Assembly: GCA_020638975.1 (NCBI GenBank)
Contig: JACKHN010000006.1
Span: 186,001 to 250,000, forward strand
Direction: 5' to 3'
Length of the DNA stretch: 64,000 bases
Source: Planctomycetaceae bacterium
GTDB lineage: Bacteria; Planctomycetota; Planctomycetia; Pirellulales; Pirellulaceae
In this document: positions 35,252 to 45,400 of the stretch, in pieces
How positions within the stretch are numbered: position 1 is the stretch's first letter
How the letters are laid out: every line of letters starts with the position of its first letter
Notes under the pieces: model-generated
The model's database searches: none
What the model saw: the letters and a program-made list of their open reading frames with translations, nothing else
What the model was told of the DNA's origin: nothing
Position numbers and translations under genes: made by a program

Positions 35252-35842
35252 ATGCAAAAGTCACTGATCGTCAGCATGTTGATCGCCGCAGCGATCGCCT
35301 TCGCAGCGGCAGGCGAATCGCGAGCCCAGGACCCGCAGTTGCCCGCCGCCTTGTCTCGACTGAATCTCCAAGCTGCACAACACCTTTCACGCGAAGAAGC
35401 CGGTGCGGTTCGTGGTGAAGGAGTCGTGCTGGTGGGTGCTCAGTTCGGCATCCAATCGCTCGTCTTTCCAAACGGCGGGCTCGCCAACTTGACCGGGTCG
35501 GCCGGTGGCACCGCCATCGATCTGACGGCGAGCCCTCAGCAACTCACGGCCGCAACGACTGGCACGTTTCTTGCAACTGAAATTCCGGGGCAACCGCCTG
35601 TACAAGGCTTAACGCCGAATTTGACGAGTGGCCAGCGAACTGGTGACTTCGTCTTTGGACAAGGCTTTCTTTACAACACGAGGACCGGCGAAGGCTTTCA
35701 GTTCAGCAGCGGCAGCTACCTCCAAGTCAATGGCACTCGCGCCCAGGCCAGTCTATTTAGCCCTGGACAATTGACGACGATCGACGTGATCGGCAACGGC
35801 GTCTTGCAAGGCGCCCCGAACACGTTGCAGTTCTCACGATAA
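35252..35842 (+). CDS. Small exported protein with LPxxL/RGE leader motif (paralog 3)
   Basis: The protein is about 196 residues from ATG 35252, which has AAAGAG upstream and gives a clean signal peptide (LIVSMLIAAAIAFAAAGESRAQ). Next come LPAALSRLNLQAAQHLSREEAGAVRGE, with RGE at residues 54-56, then a Gly/Thr/Ala/Gln-rich body (GGLANLTGSAGGTAIDLTASP; FGQGFLYNTRTGEGFQFSSGSYLQVNG) ending in VLQGAPNTLQFSR. The phrase LSGAP/LQGAP and the terminal Arg are shared with paralog 2. LSREEAGAVRGE is the closest of the four to a classical double-glycine leader. It is followed after 52 nt by paralog 4. I infer that it is processed and exported by the peptidase/barrel pair at 36699-38898. Confidence 0.85.
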   Translation: MQKSLIVSMLIAAAIAFAAAGESRAQDPQLPAALSRLNLQAAQHLSREEAGAVRGEGVVLVGAQFGIQSLVFPNGGLANLTGSAGGTAIDLTASPQQLTAATTGTFLATEIPGQPPVQGLTPNLTSGQRTGDFVFGQGFLYNTRTGEGFQFSSGSYLQVNGTRAQASLFSPGQLTTIDVIGNGVLQGAPNTLQFSR

Positions 35843-35894
35843 CACCTTTGATGAACAACAAGTTCCCTTTCTTTTCAAGTCGAGGAGTATTCAG

Positions 35895-36509
35895 ATGAAA
35901 GCTACGAAATTGATTGCCTTGTTTGCTGCTTTCGCGGTCATTGCGACCGTCGGTCAGGTGCAAGCCCAGTTGCCAGCCGCGTTGCAAGGTGCAGCGAACG
36001 CACAAGTCCTGTCCGATCAGGACGCCAGCCAGATTCGCGGTGAATCGGGTTCGATCAGCACTTGGGGTTCGTTCAACTTCCAACACAACACCGTCGAAGG
36101 CGCTCAAGTCGCTTTCTCGAACAACAACATCAACGTATTGGCTGCTGGTGGGTCGGCTTCGGTTTCGTTTGCTGGCAACCCTTGGGATCCAACAGGGATC
36201 TGGGCGCGATCCGGTGGCGGAGCCTACAAGTCGTTGTCGGTTGACGGCGGTGCCAGCGGCGACATTCACGTTGGTCCTTCCGCTTGGGCCGTCGGTCTGG
36301 CCGGTGCCGGGAACATCGCGTTCCAAGAGACGAAGGGCACGTTGGCTCAGGGTACCGTTGGTCAGTTCCAGTTCAACGGCGGAAGCCGCAACGGCCTGGA
36401 CGTTGGCATCAGCGCCAACGGCATCAACGTCAACACGCTGGGTGGCGCGTTCAGCAACACGACCGCAACCGGTGCTGGAACATTCCGTTTCCCCGGCAGC
36501 CTTCGCTAG
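35895..36509 (+). CDS. Small exported protein with LPxxL/RGE leader motif (paralog 4)
   Basis: The protein is 204 residues with GAGGAG upstream of the ATG. The signal peptide (LIALFAAFAVIATVGQVQAQ) is followed by LPAALQGAANAQVLSDQDASQIRGE, with RGE at residues 48-50. The body is the most amyloid-like of the four, rich in Gly, Asn, Ser and aromatic residues with alternating polar and hydrophobic positions (WGSFNFQHNTVEGAQVAFSNNN; GGSASVSFAGNPWD; GQFQFNGGSRNGLDVGISANG; TATGAGTFRFPGSLR). There is no cysteine. It could be the main structural subunit. An excellent intrinsic terminator follows at 36545-36572. Confidence 0.87.
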   Translation: MKATKLIALFAAFAVIATVGQVQAQLPAALQGAANAQVLSDQDASQIRGESGSISTWGSFNFQHNTVEGAQVAFSNNNINVLAAGGSASVSFAGNPWDPTGIWARSGGGAYKSLSVDGGASGDIHVGPSAWAVGLAGAGNIAFQETKGTLAQGTVGQFQFNGGSRNGLDVGISANGINVNTLGGAFSNTTATGAGTFRFPGSLR

Positions 36510-36544
36510 TTCGTGACGTCGACGCAATTCGTTTGTACGACCAC

Positions 36545-36576
36545 AAGGGCTTTCGGAAAACCGAAAGCCCTTGTTT
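36545..36576 (+). terminator. Intrinsic terminator after paralog 4
   Basis: AAGGGCTTTCGG, a four-A loop and CCGAAAGCCCTT form a perfect 12-bp stem (36545-36572) followed by GTTTGT. It lies 36 nt beyond the stop of the paralog 4 gene, a classical Rho-independent design. Confidence 0.85.
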
Positions 36577-36604
36577 GTCGTTGATCGGCCACCTCGACTT
36601 TTTT

Positions 36605-36683
36605 CGTAGGATGGACGCCCTCGTCCCGCCAGAGCTGGATGCTCTTCCTCCATAACGGGACGGACGAGGGCGTCCATCCTACG
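36605..36683. repeat. Long palindromic repeat between convergent genes
   Basis: A perfect 22-bp inverted repeat (36605-36626 against 36662-36683; arms start CGTAGGATGGACGCC and end GGCGTCCATCCTACG) encloses 35 nt. Both outer edges carry CGTAGGA/TCCTACG. A run of T precedes it on the left. It lies between the convergent paralog 4 and C39 peptidase genes and may terminate the peptidase transcript. Confidence 0.85.
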
Positions 36684-36698
36684 CGTTCTGCTCTCAAG

Positions 36699-37406
36699 CT
36701 ATCGACTCGGCAGTGGGCGATACAGATTGTCGCGTGCGGCTTTGATCTCGATGAACGGAATCGGCTGAGTGACCGTCAGCGGGTGCTCCTTCGGCAATCC
36801 AAAGCCTTCCTTGCCAAGAAACAATGCCGGACGTGCGACGTCTTCGCCCGCGTGGGATACGAAGCTGCCATCGACCTTCGTCCAGATCATGTTGAACTTA
36901 CTGATCGGAATCCGCAAGTTGCCGCGAATTGGATCGGCCAGGAACACGCGATCTTCCAGGACGCCTCGAAAGATGACAAAGTGCTTGAAGCCCTCTTCTT
37001 CGATCCGCACGATCACGGGTGCGTCGACCGTCGCCAAGGTCTTCAACGGGATCTTGGCGGCTTCCGCTTGATAGCCGAGTTCAATCGCTGCGAGCTTCAA
37101 GTCCAGCATCGACAGCCCTTGTTTAACTCGATCGACGACCTGTTCACGCCCGTCGGGACGTTGCGCCAGTCGCAAGAAGATGACTTGCAACACGCGTGCT
37201 TCGGGAACGTTGTCTTGAAAGTAGTAGCGGAACATCGTCGACAACGCCGCCGAACCGCAGGAGTAGTCATGCTGTTGAATGACGACGTGCTCGTTCCGCA
37301 GCTCAAGCCAGTTCTTAATTCGCGGTCGGTCTTGGGCGCTGCTCTCGCGCGCGAAGCTCACCGCGAAGACAAGGCCAGCGGTCAAGGCGGCGCGTCGTGT
37401 GAGCAT
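36699..37406 (-). CDS. Exported stand-alone C39-type cysteine peptidase (leader peptidase candidate)
   Basis: The protein is about 235 residues. ATG 37406, preceded by GAGGGA, gives an exported leader with an RR pair (MLTRRAALTAGLVFAVSFARESSAQ). The catalytic site is typical of C39 (bacteriocin-processing) peptidases: Cys50 in QQHDYSCGSAALSTM with the oxyanion Gln just before it, His142 in FKHFVIFRG and Asp158 in FLADP. C39 domains are usually fused to ABC exporters and cleave after Gly-Gly. Here there is no ABC or membrane domain, so it should act in the periplasm after Sec or Tat export, as FapD is thought to do in Pseudomonas. The gene starts 10 nt after the stop of the barrel gene, so they form one operon. 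The RGE-motif proteins next door are the obvious candidate substrates. Confidence 0.9.
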   Translation of the reverse strand: MLTRRAALTAGLVFAVSFARESSAQDRPRIKNWLELRNEHVVIQQHDYSCGSAALSTMFRYYFQDNVPEARVLQVIFLRLAQRPDGREQVVDRVKQGLSMLDLKLAAIELGYQAEAAKIPLKTLATVDAPVIVRIEEEGFKHFVIFRGVLEDRVFLADPIRGNLRIPISKFNMIWTKVDGSFVSHAGEDVARPALFLGKEGFGLPKEHPLTVTQPIPFIEIKAARDNLYRPLPSR

Positions 37407-37416
37407 CGATCCCTCG

Positions 37417-38898
37417 CTACTTGTAAGTGTGGCCATGCCGAGCGGTCTTGACGTCGCGAGTGAACACGACACCCAACGAGGCATCTGGAGCACTTGGCGT
37501 TAGGCCGAAGGAGATAAACGGCTGCATGCGCAGGTCGCTCTTCACGCGCCGGACCAATCCCAGTCGTAACGACATTGGCTCGCTCGACGAGTTCGGAATC
37601 GCCGTACCATTCAACTGCGTTCGCCCCTGGTACGCTCCGCTAAAGGTTGCTGTGAACGAGATGTCGTTGTTCACACCGAAGGCCGCACCGTACGAATAGT
37701 AGAATGTCTCGCCCGGCTGAACAATGTTGCCACCGAAGACATCTTCCTGGAAGTCGTGTCGCAATCCGAAACTGCCGAACAACGCGACGGGATCGTAAGA
37801 CTTGACGAAGTTCAAGCCCGCCGAAAGTGACCAAAAGCCGCTGCCCACCGTTGCCACATTGCGGCCGAAGACCGGATCGCCACCGGTCGGCGCCGTGGCC
37901 GTGAACGTAGCGGTGATATCGGGCATCTCGCCGTGCGCCCGCGCGACTTCGAACACGAACCCGCCCGAGATATCTCCCAGCGGACCGCGCATCGTGACGT
38001 CGTGATATAGCGGATCGGCTCGTTCCACAATTCCGAGCCCCAAGGGTACCGAGAGAAAAGTTTCGACCTTCGACGTCAAGCCGTAGCGGAAACTCAACGG
38101 AACGATAAAGTTGCGATTGCGAACGAGTTCAAAGACGGGCACTCCCGGTGGCAGCACCGTAATCAATTGCGACTGCTGCCACGCGTACAGCAAGCCTGCA
38201 TCGATCTGCAGCATCCCGGGTTCCAGCACCAAAGTGGATTGTCGTAAGAACTGAGTGGTGACGTCTTCTTCCTCCGGTGCCTCGCCGATTGGCCCTTGCG
38301 GGGCATCGGGTTGTCCATCGGTTGGTTGCGACGGGCCGACGGGTTGTCTTGGTGCGATCGGCGGTGTCTGCGGATTCGCAGGCGGAAGCTGCTCTTGAAT
38401 CAGCGTGTTGGCATACCAATACGGATTCGCACTCCATGGATTCTGAGGTGGATTCCATTGCGGCAAAGTCACAGGCGCGGATGTCACCGAGACTGGATCG
38501 AAGTGAGGCCAAGCGTCGCCGGTACTTAACCCCGGCTCGCCCGAGCTAATGCCAGGCAAACGATCGAAGTGAGTGATTCCACCAACCGGTGGCAGACGGA
38601 CAGCATTCGTTGCGCTCTCGCGAATCCACGAACCATCGGAATCCGTGTGAGGGAATGCTTGCGGGGCACTAAACTGATTCGGAAATTGATACTCGTTGCC
38701 ACTCTCAAAAGAGGTCGCTCTTCGCTCCGTCGACGGATAGGCGATTGCGGCCTGATGATCGACAAACGGATTGACGACCGTCGTGCCAAACGGACCGGTG
38801 TAATTGCGCGATTGCGCGTAGGCTGACACAGCACTTCCCACCAGCGAAATGGCAAGCGTGAGGATGTAGATCTGTTTTCGAAAGGCCAGTCGTTTCAT
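37417..38898 (-). CDS. Outer-membrane beta-barrel protein in operon with the C39 peptidase (FapF-like export pore candidate)
   Basis: The protein is about 493 residues from ATG 38898, with a signal peptide (QIYILTLAISLVGSAVSAYAQ). Residues 30-220 are a Pro/Gln/Asn-rich, low-complexity periplasmic-type region (NPQTPPIAPRQPVGPSQPTDGQPD). From about residue 230 it is a barrel with regularly alternating strands (LEPGMLQIDAGLLYAWQQSQL; FIVPLSFRYGLTSKVETFLSVPLGLG; FWSLSAGLNFVKSYDPVALFGSFGLRHDF; FYYSYGAAFGVNNDISFTATFSGAYQGRTQ; MSLRLGLVRRVKSDLRMQPFISFGLT), resembling PF13557-type 'transporter' barrels. FapF of the Pseudomonas amyloid system has a similar layout of disordered or coiled N-part plus barrel, and also sits with a C39 peptidase. 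An export role for the RGE-leader proteins is inferred from context only. ATG 38925 is an alternative start. Confidence 0.82.
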   Translation of the reverse strand: MKRLAFRKQIYILTLAISLVGSAVSAYAQSRNYTGPFGTTVVNPFVDHQAAIAYPSTERRATSFESGNEYQFPNQFSAPQAFPHTDSDGSWIRESATNAVRLPPVGGITHFDRLPGISSGEPGLSTGDAWPHFDPVSVTSAPVTLPQWNPPQNPWSANPYWYANTLIQEQLPPANPQTPPIAPRQPVGPSQPTDGQPDAPQGPIGEAPEEEDVTTQFLRQSTLVLEPGMLQIDAGLLYAWQQSQLITVLPPGVPVFELVRNRNFIVPLSFRYGLTSKVETFLSVPLGLGIVERADPLYHDVTMRGPLGDISGGFVFEVARAHGEMPDITATFTATAPTGGDPVFGRNVATVGSGFWSLSAGLNFVKSYDPVALFGSFGLRHDFQEDVFGGNIVQPGETFYYSYGAAFGVNNDISFTATFSGAYQGRTQLNGTAIPNSSSEPMSLRLGLVRRVKSDLRMQPFISFGLTPSAPDASLGVVFTRDVKTARHGHTYK

Positions 38899-39413
38899 CC
38901 GTGGTCCAAGTGAGAAGACGGACATCCAAGTTCCGTCGTGCGGAATCTAATGGTTACCCGCTTAATTAGGTCTATCGGGCTTTACCGTCCATTCGATGTG
39001 CATTCACCGACTTTCCCGCATATTCGGATCAACCGGATCGACGCGAGCAATTGAAAGAACCCGAGCACACGTAAGCGAATCGGGAGCGTTTCCATTTTGT
39101 AAATTGCGACCCCGTGCTAAAGCGCGTGCCTAATACCGGCTACGACGGAGCACCTAGCAAGCTGGGTTGAAAATCGCCTCCTACAGAACGGAAACGTTAC
39201 CCTCGCATCTTCCGCCATTGCAGATGTGAGTTCTCCGTAGCCAGCGCTCTCGCAACGTCGTTGTGGGGCTTTCTGTGGTTCGTAACGATTCTACGAGTTA
39301 TACCGTCTCGGAAGAAAACATCTGTTGCAAAAGATCAACGCGTCGTTGCGTTTGTGCCTCACAAGCTGCATTAGTGAGGTAGAGTTTTCATGGCTTGAGA
39401 TATAGCCGGTGCG

Positions 39414-39435
39414 CGCAAACTGCGTTGAGTTTGCG
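39414..39435 (+). promoter_or_regulatory. Hairpin in the 5' leader of the giant gene
   Basis: CGCAAACT and AGTTTGCG (39414-39421 and 39428-39435) form a perfect 8-bp stem with a 6-nt loop, 23 nt before the ribosome-binding site. It could affect mRNA stability or translation. No known regulatory RNA family is recognised. Confidence 0.45.
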
Positions 39436-39458
39436 TGTCACTCACCTTGGAGCGACAG

Positions 39459-39464
39459 AAGGAG
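39459..39464 (+). promoter_or_regulatory. Ribosome-binding site that fixes the giant gene start
   Basis: AAGGAG lies 6 nt before GTG 39471. An in-frame GTG at 39435 upstream has no such site, so 39471 is the preferred start. Confidence 0.75.
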
Positions 39465-39470
39465 TTTGTT

Positions 39471-42400
39471 GTGCTCGGAAGTTGGAAGTGGTTGAACAGC
39501 CGCAGAAAGCGTCTTGCGGAGCAAAAACGTGATGTGCATCGCGCCCCGCCCGCTTTGCGCCCCATCGACGCCGAGTTGCTCGAAGATCGCGTTCTGTTCA
39601 ATGCCGCGCCTATCGATTTCGAAGCAATGCAGGTTGCGGACGCCTCCGAGAACACAGACGCGATGCTCGACGCGATCAGCGCGATTTCAGCAGCACTGAA
39701 TGCCCAGGACTCTTTTGCGAACATCCCGCAGTCGCCAGATACGGTCGAAGTGGCGGACCTGATCGACGACGGGAATGTTGACTCGGGTGATGGTGAATCT
39801 TCCGGGGAGTCTTTTGATGGCGAAACCGGGGGAATCTCTCCGGAGTTGCGCGAGATCGTCTTCATTGATGTATCGGTCGACGATTACCAAACGCTCGTGA
39901 ATGACCTGCAGTCGGGAAGCAGCGTGGATCGGTTCGAGATCGTGTTCATTGATGCGAACGAAGACGGTATCGCGAAGGTCACGAGCACGCTGGCACAACG
40001 TGGCGACTATAGCGCAGTTCATATCGTCTCGCACGGTAACGATCGCGGCATTCGAATCGGCGATACGTGGCTGTCCGGATCGACCTTGCAGCATTTCCAG
40101 AACGATATCGCCGCCTGGGGCGAATCGCTGACCGAGACTGGTGACTTGTTGTTCTATGGTTGCGATTTAGCGGAGAGCTCCGAAGGCCGCGCGCTGCTTG
40201 CGTCCGTCAGCGAGCTGACAGGAGCGGATGTGGCGGCAAGCGACGATGCGACCGGGCAAGCGTTACTCGGAGGTGACTGGGATCTGGAGTTCACCGTTGG
40301 TGCGATTGAGACGAAGGTCGCGTTCAGCCAACTTGCGCAGAGTCAGTTTGAAGGATTGTTGGCGACCGTCACTGTGGATACGACCGCTGACGAACTCGAC
40401 GGCGACACTTCCAGCATTGCCAATCTGATCATCACGCCCGGAGGCACCGGCATCTCCCTACGTGAAGCGATCTTGGCAGCCAACAATACGGGCGGTGCGG
40501 ACAACATTCACTTCAACATCGGTGGTGGCGGAACGCAGACGTTGACGCTGGGATCGGCGCTGTTTGGTGTCACGGATCAGGTCATTATTGACGGCACGAC
40601 GCAGGGCGGATTCTCCGGAACGCCAATTATCGAAATTGATGCGACCGGCGAACTCAGCGGGTTGACGCTCAGTGGTGGAGCCGATGGATCGGAAATTCGT
40701 GGACTCGTAATCAATCGAGCTGCTTCTTACGGGATCACAATCAATGGAGGTGGTAACTACACGATAGCGGGGAACTATATCGGTACGGACGTGGTCGGCA
40801 CGAGTAACCTGGGCAATGGTTTCTACGGCATCAATATGGTGACTTCGACGGGCTCGAATACGATCGGTGGTACGACGGCGGCTGATCGCAATGTCATATC
40901 GGGGAACGGCACCGACGGCATTTTCATTGGATCGGGCAGTGGCAACACCATCTTCGGCAACTACCTCGGTGTCGGCTCGGATGGAACCACGGCGGTTGGC
41001 AACGGCAACGGTATCCGAATAGCAACATCGAACAACACGGTTGGCGGAAGCGGTCTTGGCGAGGCCAATCTAATCGCTCACAACGCGGACGATGGTGTCT
41101 ACATTCAGAGCGGCACAGGCAACAGGATCAGCGGTAACTCCATCCACTCGAACTCGGGGCTGGGAATCGACCTGGGATCGGATGGCGTAACTCCGAACGA
41201 CGCAGGCGATATCGACACGGGCGCGAACAATCTGCAAAACTTCCCGCTCGACCTTGGAGCCAGTTCCAACGGCGGATTTACCACCATCACCGGCTCGGTA
41301 AATTCGACAGCGTCGAGCACCTTCATGGTGGATTTCTATTCCACATCCACGTTGGACCCCAGCGGCTATGGCGAAGGCGAAGTCTACCTCGGGTCAACCA
41401 CGGTCACCACCGATGCTTCCGGAAACGCGGTCATCAACCATGGCATTGCCACAAGCGTTACTCCAGGCCATTTCATCACCAGCACACTGACCAACAGTAG
41501 CGGCAATACCTCCGAATTCTCGCAAGGCACGTATGTTTACGACTACAACTCAGTCGTTGTCGATTCCACTACCGACGCTGTGAACGGAACCACGACGTCG
41601 ATCGCCGCACTGTATGCCAACAAAGGTGGCGATGGAGTCATATCGCTGCGAGAAGCGATCTTGGCCGCCAACAACACGGCCAATGGAGCGAGTGCCGATC
41701 GCATTTGGTTTACGATTCTAGGTGCGGGGCCACACACGATATCGCTGGCCTCCTCCATGCCTGGAATATCCGACGCGGTGTTCATCGACGGTTGGACGGA
41801 ACCGAACTTTGCCGGAACGCCTGTGATCGAGATCAGTGGAAGCAACACGCATAACGGCCTGCGTTTGCTGGCAGGCAGTGCCGGCAGTACGGTTCGTGGA
41901 TTGGCGATACACAGCATTTCAGGTTCGAGTCTGGAGATATACTCCGACAACAATACGATCGTCGGCAGCTACTTTGGCACCGATACCACGGGCGTCGCAG
42001 CGGGACTCGGCAGTACCGGAAACGGCATCGTGGTTGTCTCAGGCGCTGGCAATGTGATCGGTGGCACGACGGTTCAAGAACGCAACGTTATCGTCAGCAA
42101 CTTTGGTCCCGGAATCAGTATGAACAATCCCGGCGCGACCGGAACGATTGTGACTGGCAACTACGTCGGTATCGGTGCCGATGGAACGACGGCGCGGGGG
42201 AATCTTGGTGCCGGCGTTTCGTTTACCAACGGCACCAGTGGCAACATCATCGGCGGTTCGGGCGCAGGTGAAGGCAACCTAATCTCAGGCAACACGGGCG
42301 ACGGGATCGAGTTCATTAACTTCTCCGGGTCCAATAATAACACCATTCAAGGCAATATGATCGGCACCGTAGCGGCCAACACGGGCGATGGCATTCGTAT

Positions 42401-45400
42401 CGAGACCGCTTCGACCGGGAATACGATTGGTGGCATCGGTGCAGGCGAAGGCAACACGATCGCGTTAAATGGTGGCATTGGAGTCAACGTGATCCACGCT
42501 GGAGCAACGGGGAATTCCATTCGCGGGAACTCGATTCATAGCAACACTTCACTGGGCATCGACCTGGGCAATGACGGAGTCACAACGAATGATGCAGGCG
42601 ACGCCGATACAGGTCCAAACAACCGGCAGAACACGCCGGTGCTCAACGCTTTCTCATCAACCGACGGATCGACAATCGTTACCGTGGGCGGCTCGTTGAA
42701 CAGCGTATCGAGCACCACCTTCAATGTTGACTTCTACACAGGTCCGCTTGGCGACGCGGATGCCAGTGGCAGCGGCGAGGGACGCACCTACATCGGTTCG
42801 ACGACGGTGCTGACGAACGGCAGCGGCAATGGCACTTTCAATGCGACATTGTCGGCGAATGTGCCGGCTTCCTATATCATCTCGGCGATTGCGACGGATC
42901 CATCAGGTAACTCGTCGGAGTTCAGTGGGACTTCGATAACGTTGCTGGATACGATCGTCGTAAATACCATCGCCGATGAGAACGATGGTGATACGACATC
43001 ACTGACTACGCTTATCGCGACTCCCGGCGGCACAGGTATCTCGCTGCGCGAAGCCATCATTGCCGCAAACAATACAGCCAACGGCGCGACGCCCGATAAG
43101 ATTCACTTCAATATTAGCGGAGCTGGCCCGCATACGATCAACCTGCTGAGCGCGCTGCCAACGATCACCGAGTCGCTCATTATCGACGGCTGGAGCGAAC
43201 CAGACTTTGCAGGCACGCCGATCATTGAGCTCAACGGCAGTGGTGCTGGAGCGGCGAATGGCCTTTACATCAACGCTGCGAATTCGACGGTTCGAGGTCT
43301 GGTCATCAATCGATTCAACGACGACGGCATTCTTATCGATCGCGATGGTGCTACGATTCACGGCAACTACATCGGCACCAACGTTGCTGGAACCGCAGGA
43401 CTGGGGAACGCCGATGACGGTATCAGCATCATGGACAGCACGGGCCATCAGATCGGCGGGATAGGGGCCGGGGAGGGTAACATCATTGCCGATAACACCG
43501 GCCAGGGATTGCGAATCGACAACACGACCAGCACCACGATCGAAGGTAACTACATCGGTACCGACCTCTCAGGAACCATCAACCTGGGCAATGCCAGTCA
43601 AGGTATCTTCATCACGAACAACAGCACCGGAATTGCCGTTGGCGGAACAACAGCCGGTGCCGGAAATACAATCGCCTTTAACGCCGGTCGGGGTATTCGC
43701 GCAGACAGTGGAACGGGTAACGCGTTCCGTGGCAACGCGATCTATTCGAACGCAAACATCGGCATTGACATTGACAGTGCGGGTGTCACGCCAAACGACG
43801 CAGGCGATGGCGACACGGGTGTCAACAACATCCAGAATTTCCCCGTGCTGACGTTCGCGATCAGCACCGGCGGCAATACTACGATTCAAGGCACTTTTAA
43901 CAGCACGAACAGCACGACGTTCAGCATCGATTTCTTCTCTAGTCCGACCGGTGATCCTTCGGGCAATGGCGAAGGTGCGGTCTATCTGGGCTCGGACACG
44001 GTGACTACCGATGGCAGTGGCAATGCCACGATTAACTCCGTGCTAGCCGTATCGGTAACCGCAGGCCATGTCGTCACAGCGACAGCGACCGATCCGTCGA
44101 ACAACACTTCAGAATTTAGCGCGACGCAGACCGTGGCGTCTAATGTTGTCGTCGTCAACACAACAGCGGACGAGAACGACGGTGATACTTCATCGATCGC
44201 GGCACTGATCGCAACACCCGGCGGCACGGGCATCTCGCTACGTGAAGCAATCCTCGCCACGAACAACACCGCCAACGTCGGCGGCAACCCGGATCAGATT
44301 CGCTTCAACATTGCTGGCGCAGGGCCACATACGATCAACGTGCTCTCGGCCCTGCCAAATCTGGCCGAGGCGGTGGTGATCGACGGCTGGAGCGAGCCCG
44401 ATTATGCTGGGACGCCGATCATCGAATTGAATGGAGCCGGGGCAGGCGGCGTGAGTGGGTTGGTCCTCAGTGCCAACGGCAGCACTGTCCGAGGGCTCGT
44501 TATCAACCGCTTCAGCAGCGTGGGGATTTTGCTCAATATCGTCACGAATTCAACCATCGTAGGCAACTACATCGGCACCGATGTCGGTGGTACTGTGGAC
44601 CTCGGTAACACCGGCACTGGGATTACGGTCAATGGCGGCTCGCTGAACATCATCGGCGGAACAACCGCCGCCGAGCGGAATGTAATCTCCGGCAACAACA
44701 GCCACGGGATCAGCCTTCAGGGCAGCACTGCGAACAACACGGTTCTCGGGAACTACATTGGTACGAATGCGGCAGGCACTGCGGCCCTGGGCAATACTAG
44801 CTGGGGCGTCGCCCTGATGACTGGTGCCAACAACAACACGATCGGTGGCACGACGGCTGGTGCGAGGAACGTGATCTCCGGGAATTCAGTTGGCATTGAG
44901 TTTACGGGATCCGGAACGACCATGAATGTGGTTAGCGGCAACTACATCGGGCTGAACGCCGCTGGCGATGCCGCGATCGCGAATTTGAATGCCGCATTCG
45001 AGCTCATCTCTTCGGCCAACGCGAACATCATTGGTGGTACCACCACAGCACATCGCAATGTTATCGCCGGAGCGTCGATCGACGGCATTCGGATCAGCGG
45101 CGTAAACAGCACTCAGATTCTGAACAACTACATCGGTACCGACGCCACAGGCACCATCGATCTTGGCTTCCAGCAAGAAGGGGTCGAGGTCATCAACAGT
45201 ACCGGCACCATCATTGGTGCGGTTGGCCAAGGTAATTTGATCAGCGGCAATGATGGAGCCGGTATCGGACTGCAAACAGGCGCGACCAACACGACAATCC
45301 GCGGCAACTTGATCGGAACCGATGCCGCAGGTACCGGAGCGTTGGCGAACAGCCTGGACGGGATTCAAGTCATCTTAGGTGCGGCGAACACGACAATCGG

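Larger units (their letters stand above)
38899..39470. other. Intergenic region upstream of the giant gene
   Basis: About 570 bases separate the divergent barrel gene and the giant gene. I see no credible coding region. Promoters for both directions are expected here, but I could not find a convincing -35/-10 pair. The only clear structure is the hairpin at 39414-39435 in the leader of the giant gene. Confidence 0.5.

Noticed and set aside
35757..36677. A 306-residue minus-strand open frame across paralog 4
   Set aside because: It overlaps paralog 4 and the end of paralog 3, crosses the terminator and has no signal peptide or domain. The plus-strand genes have good ribosome sites and signal peptides.
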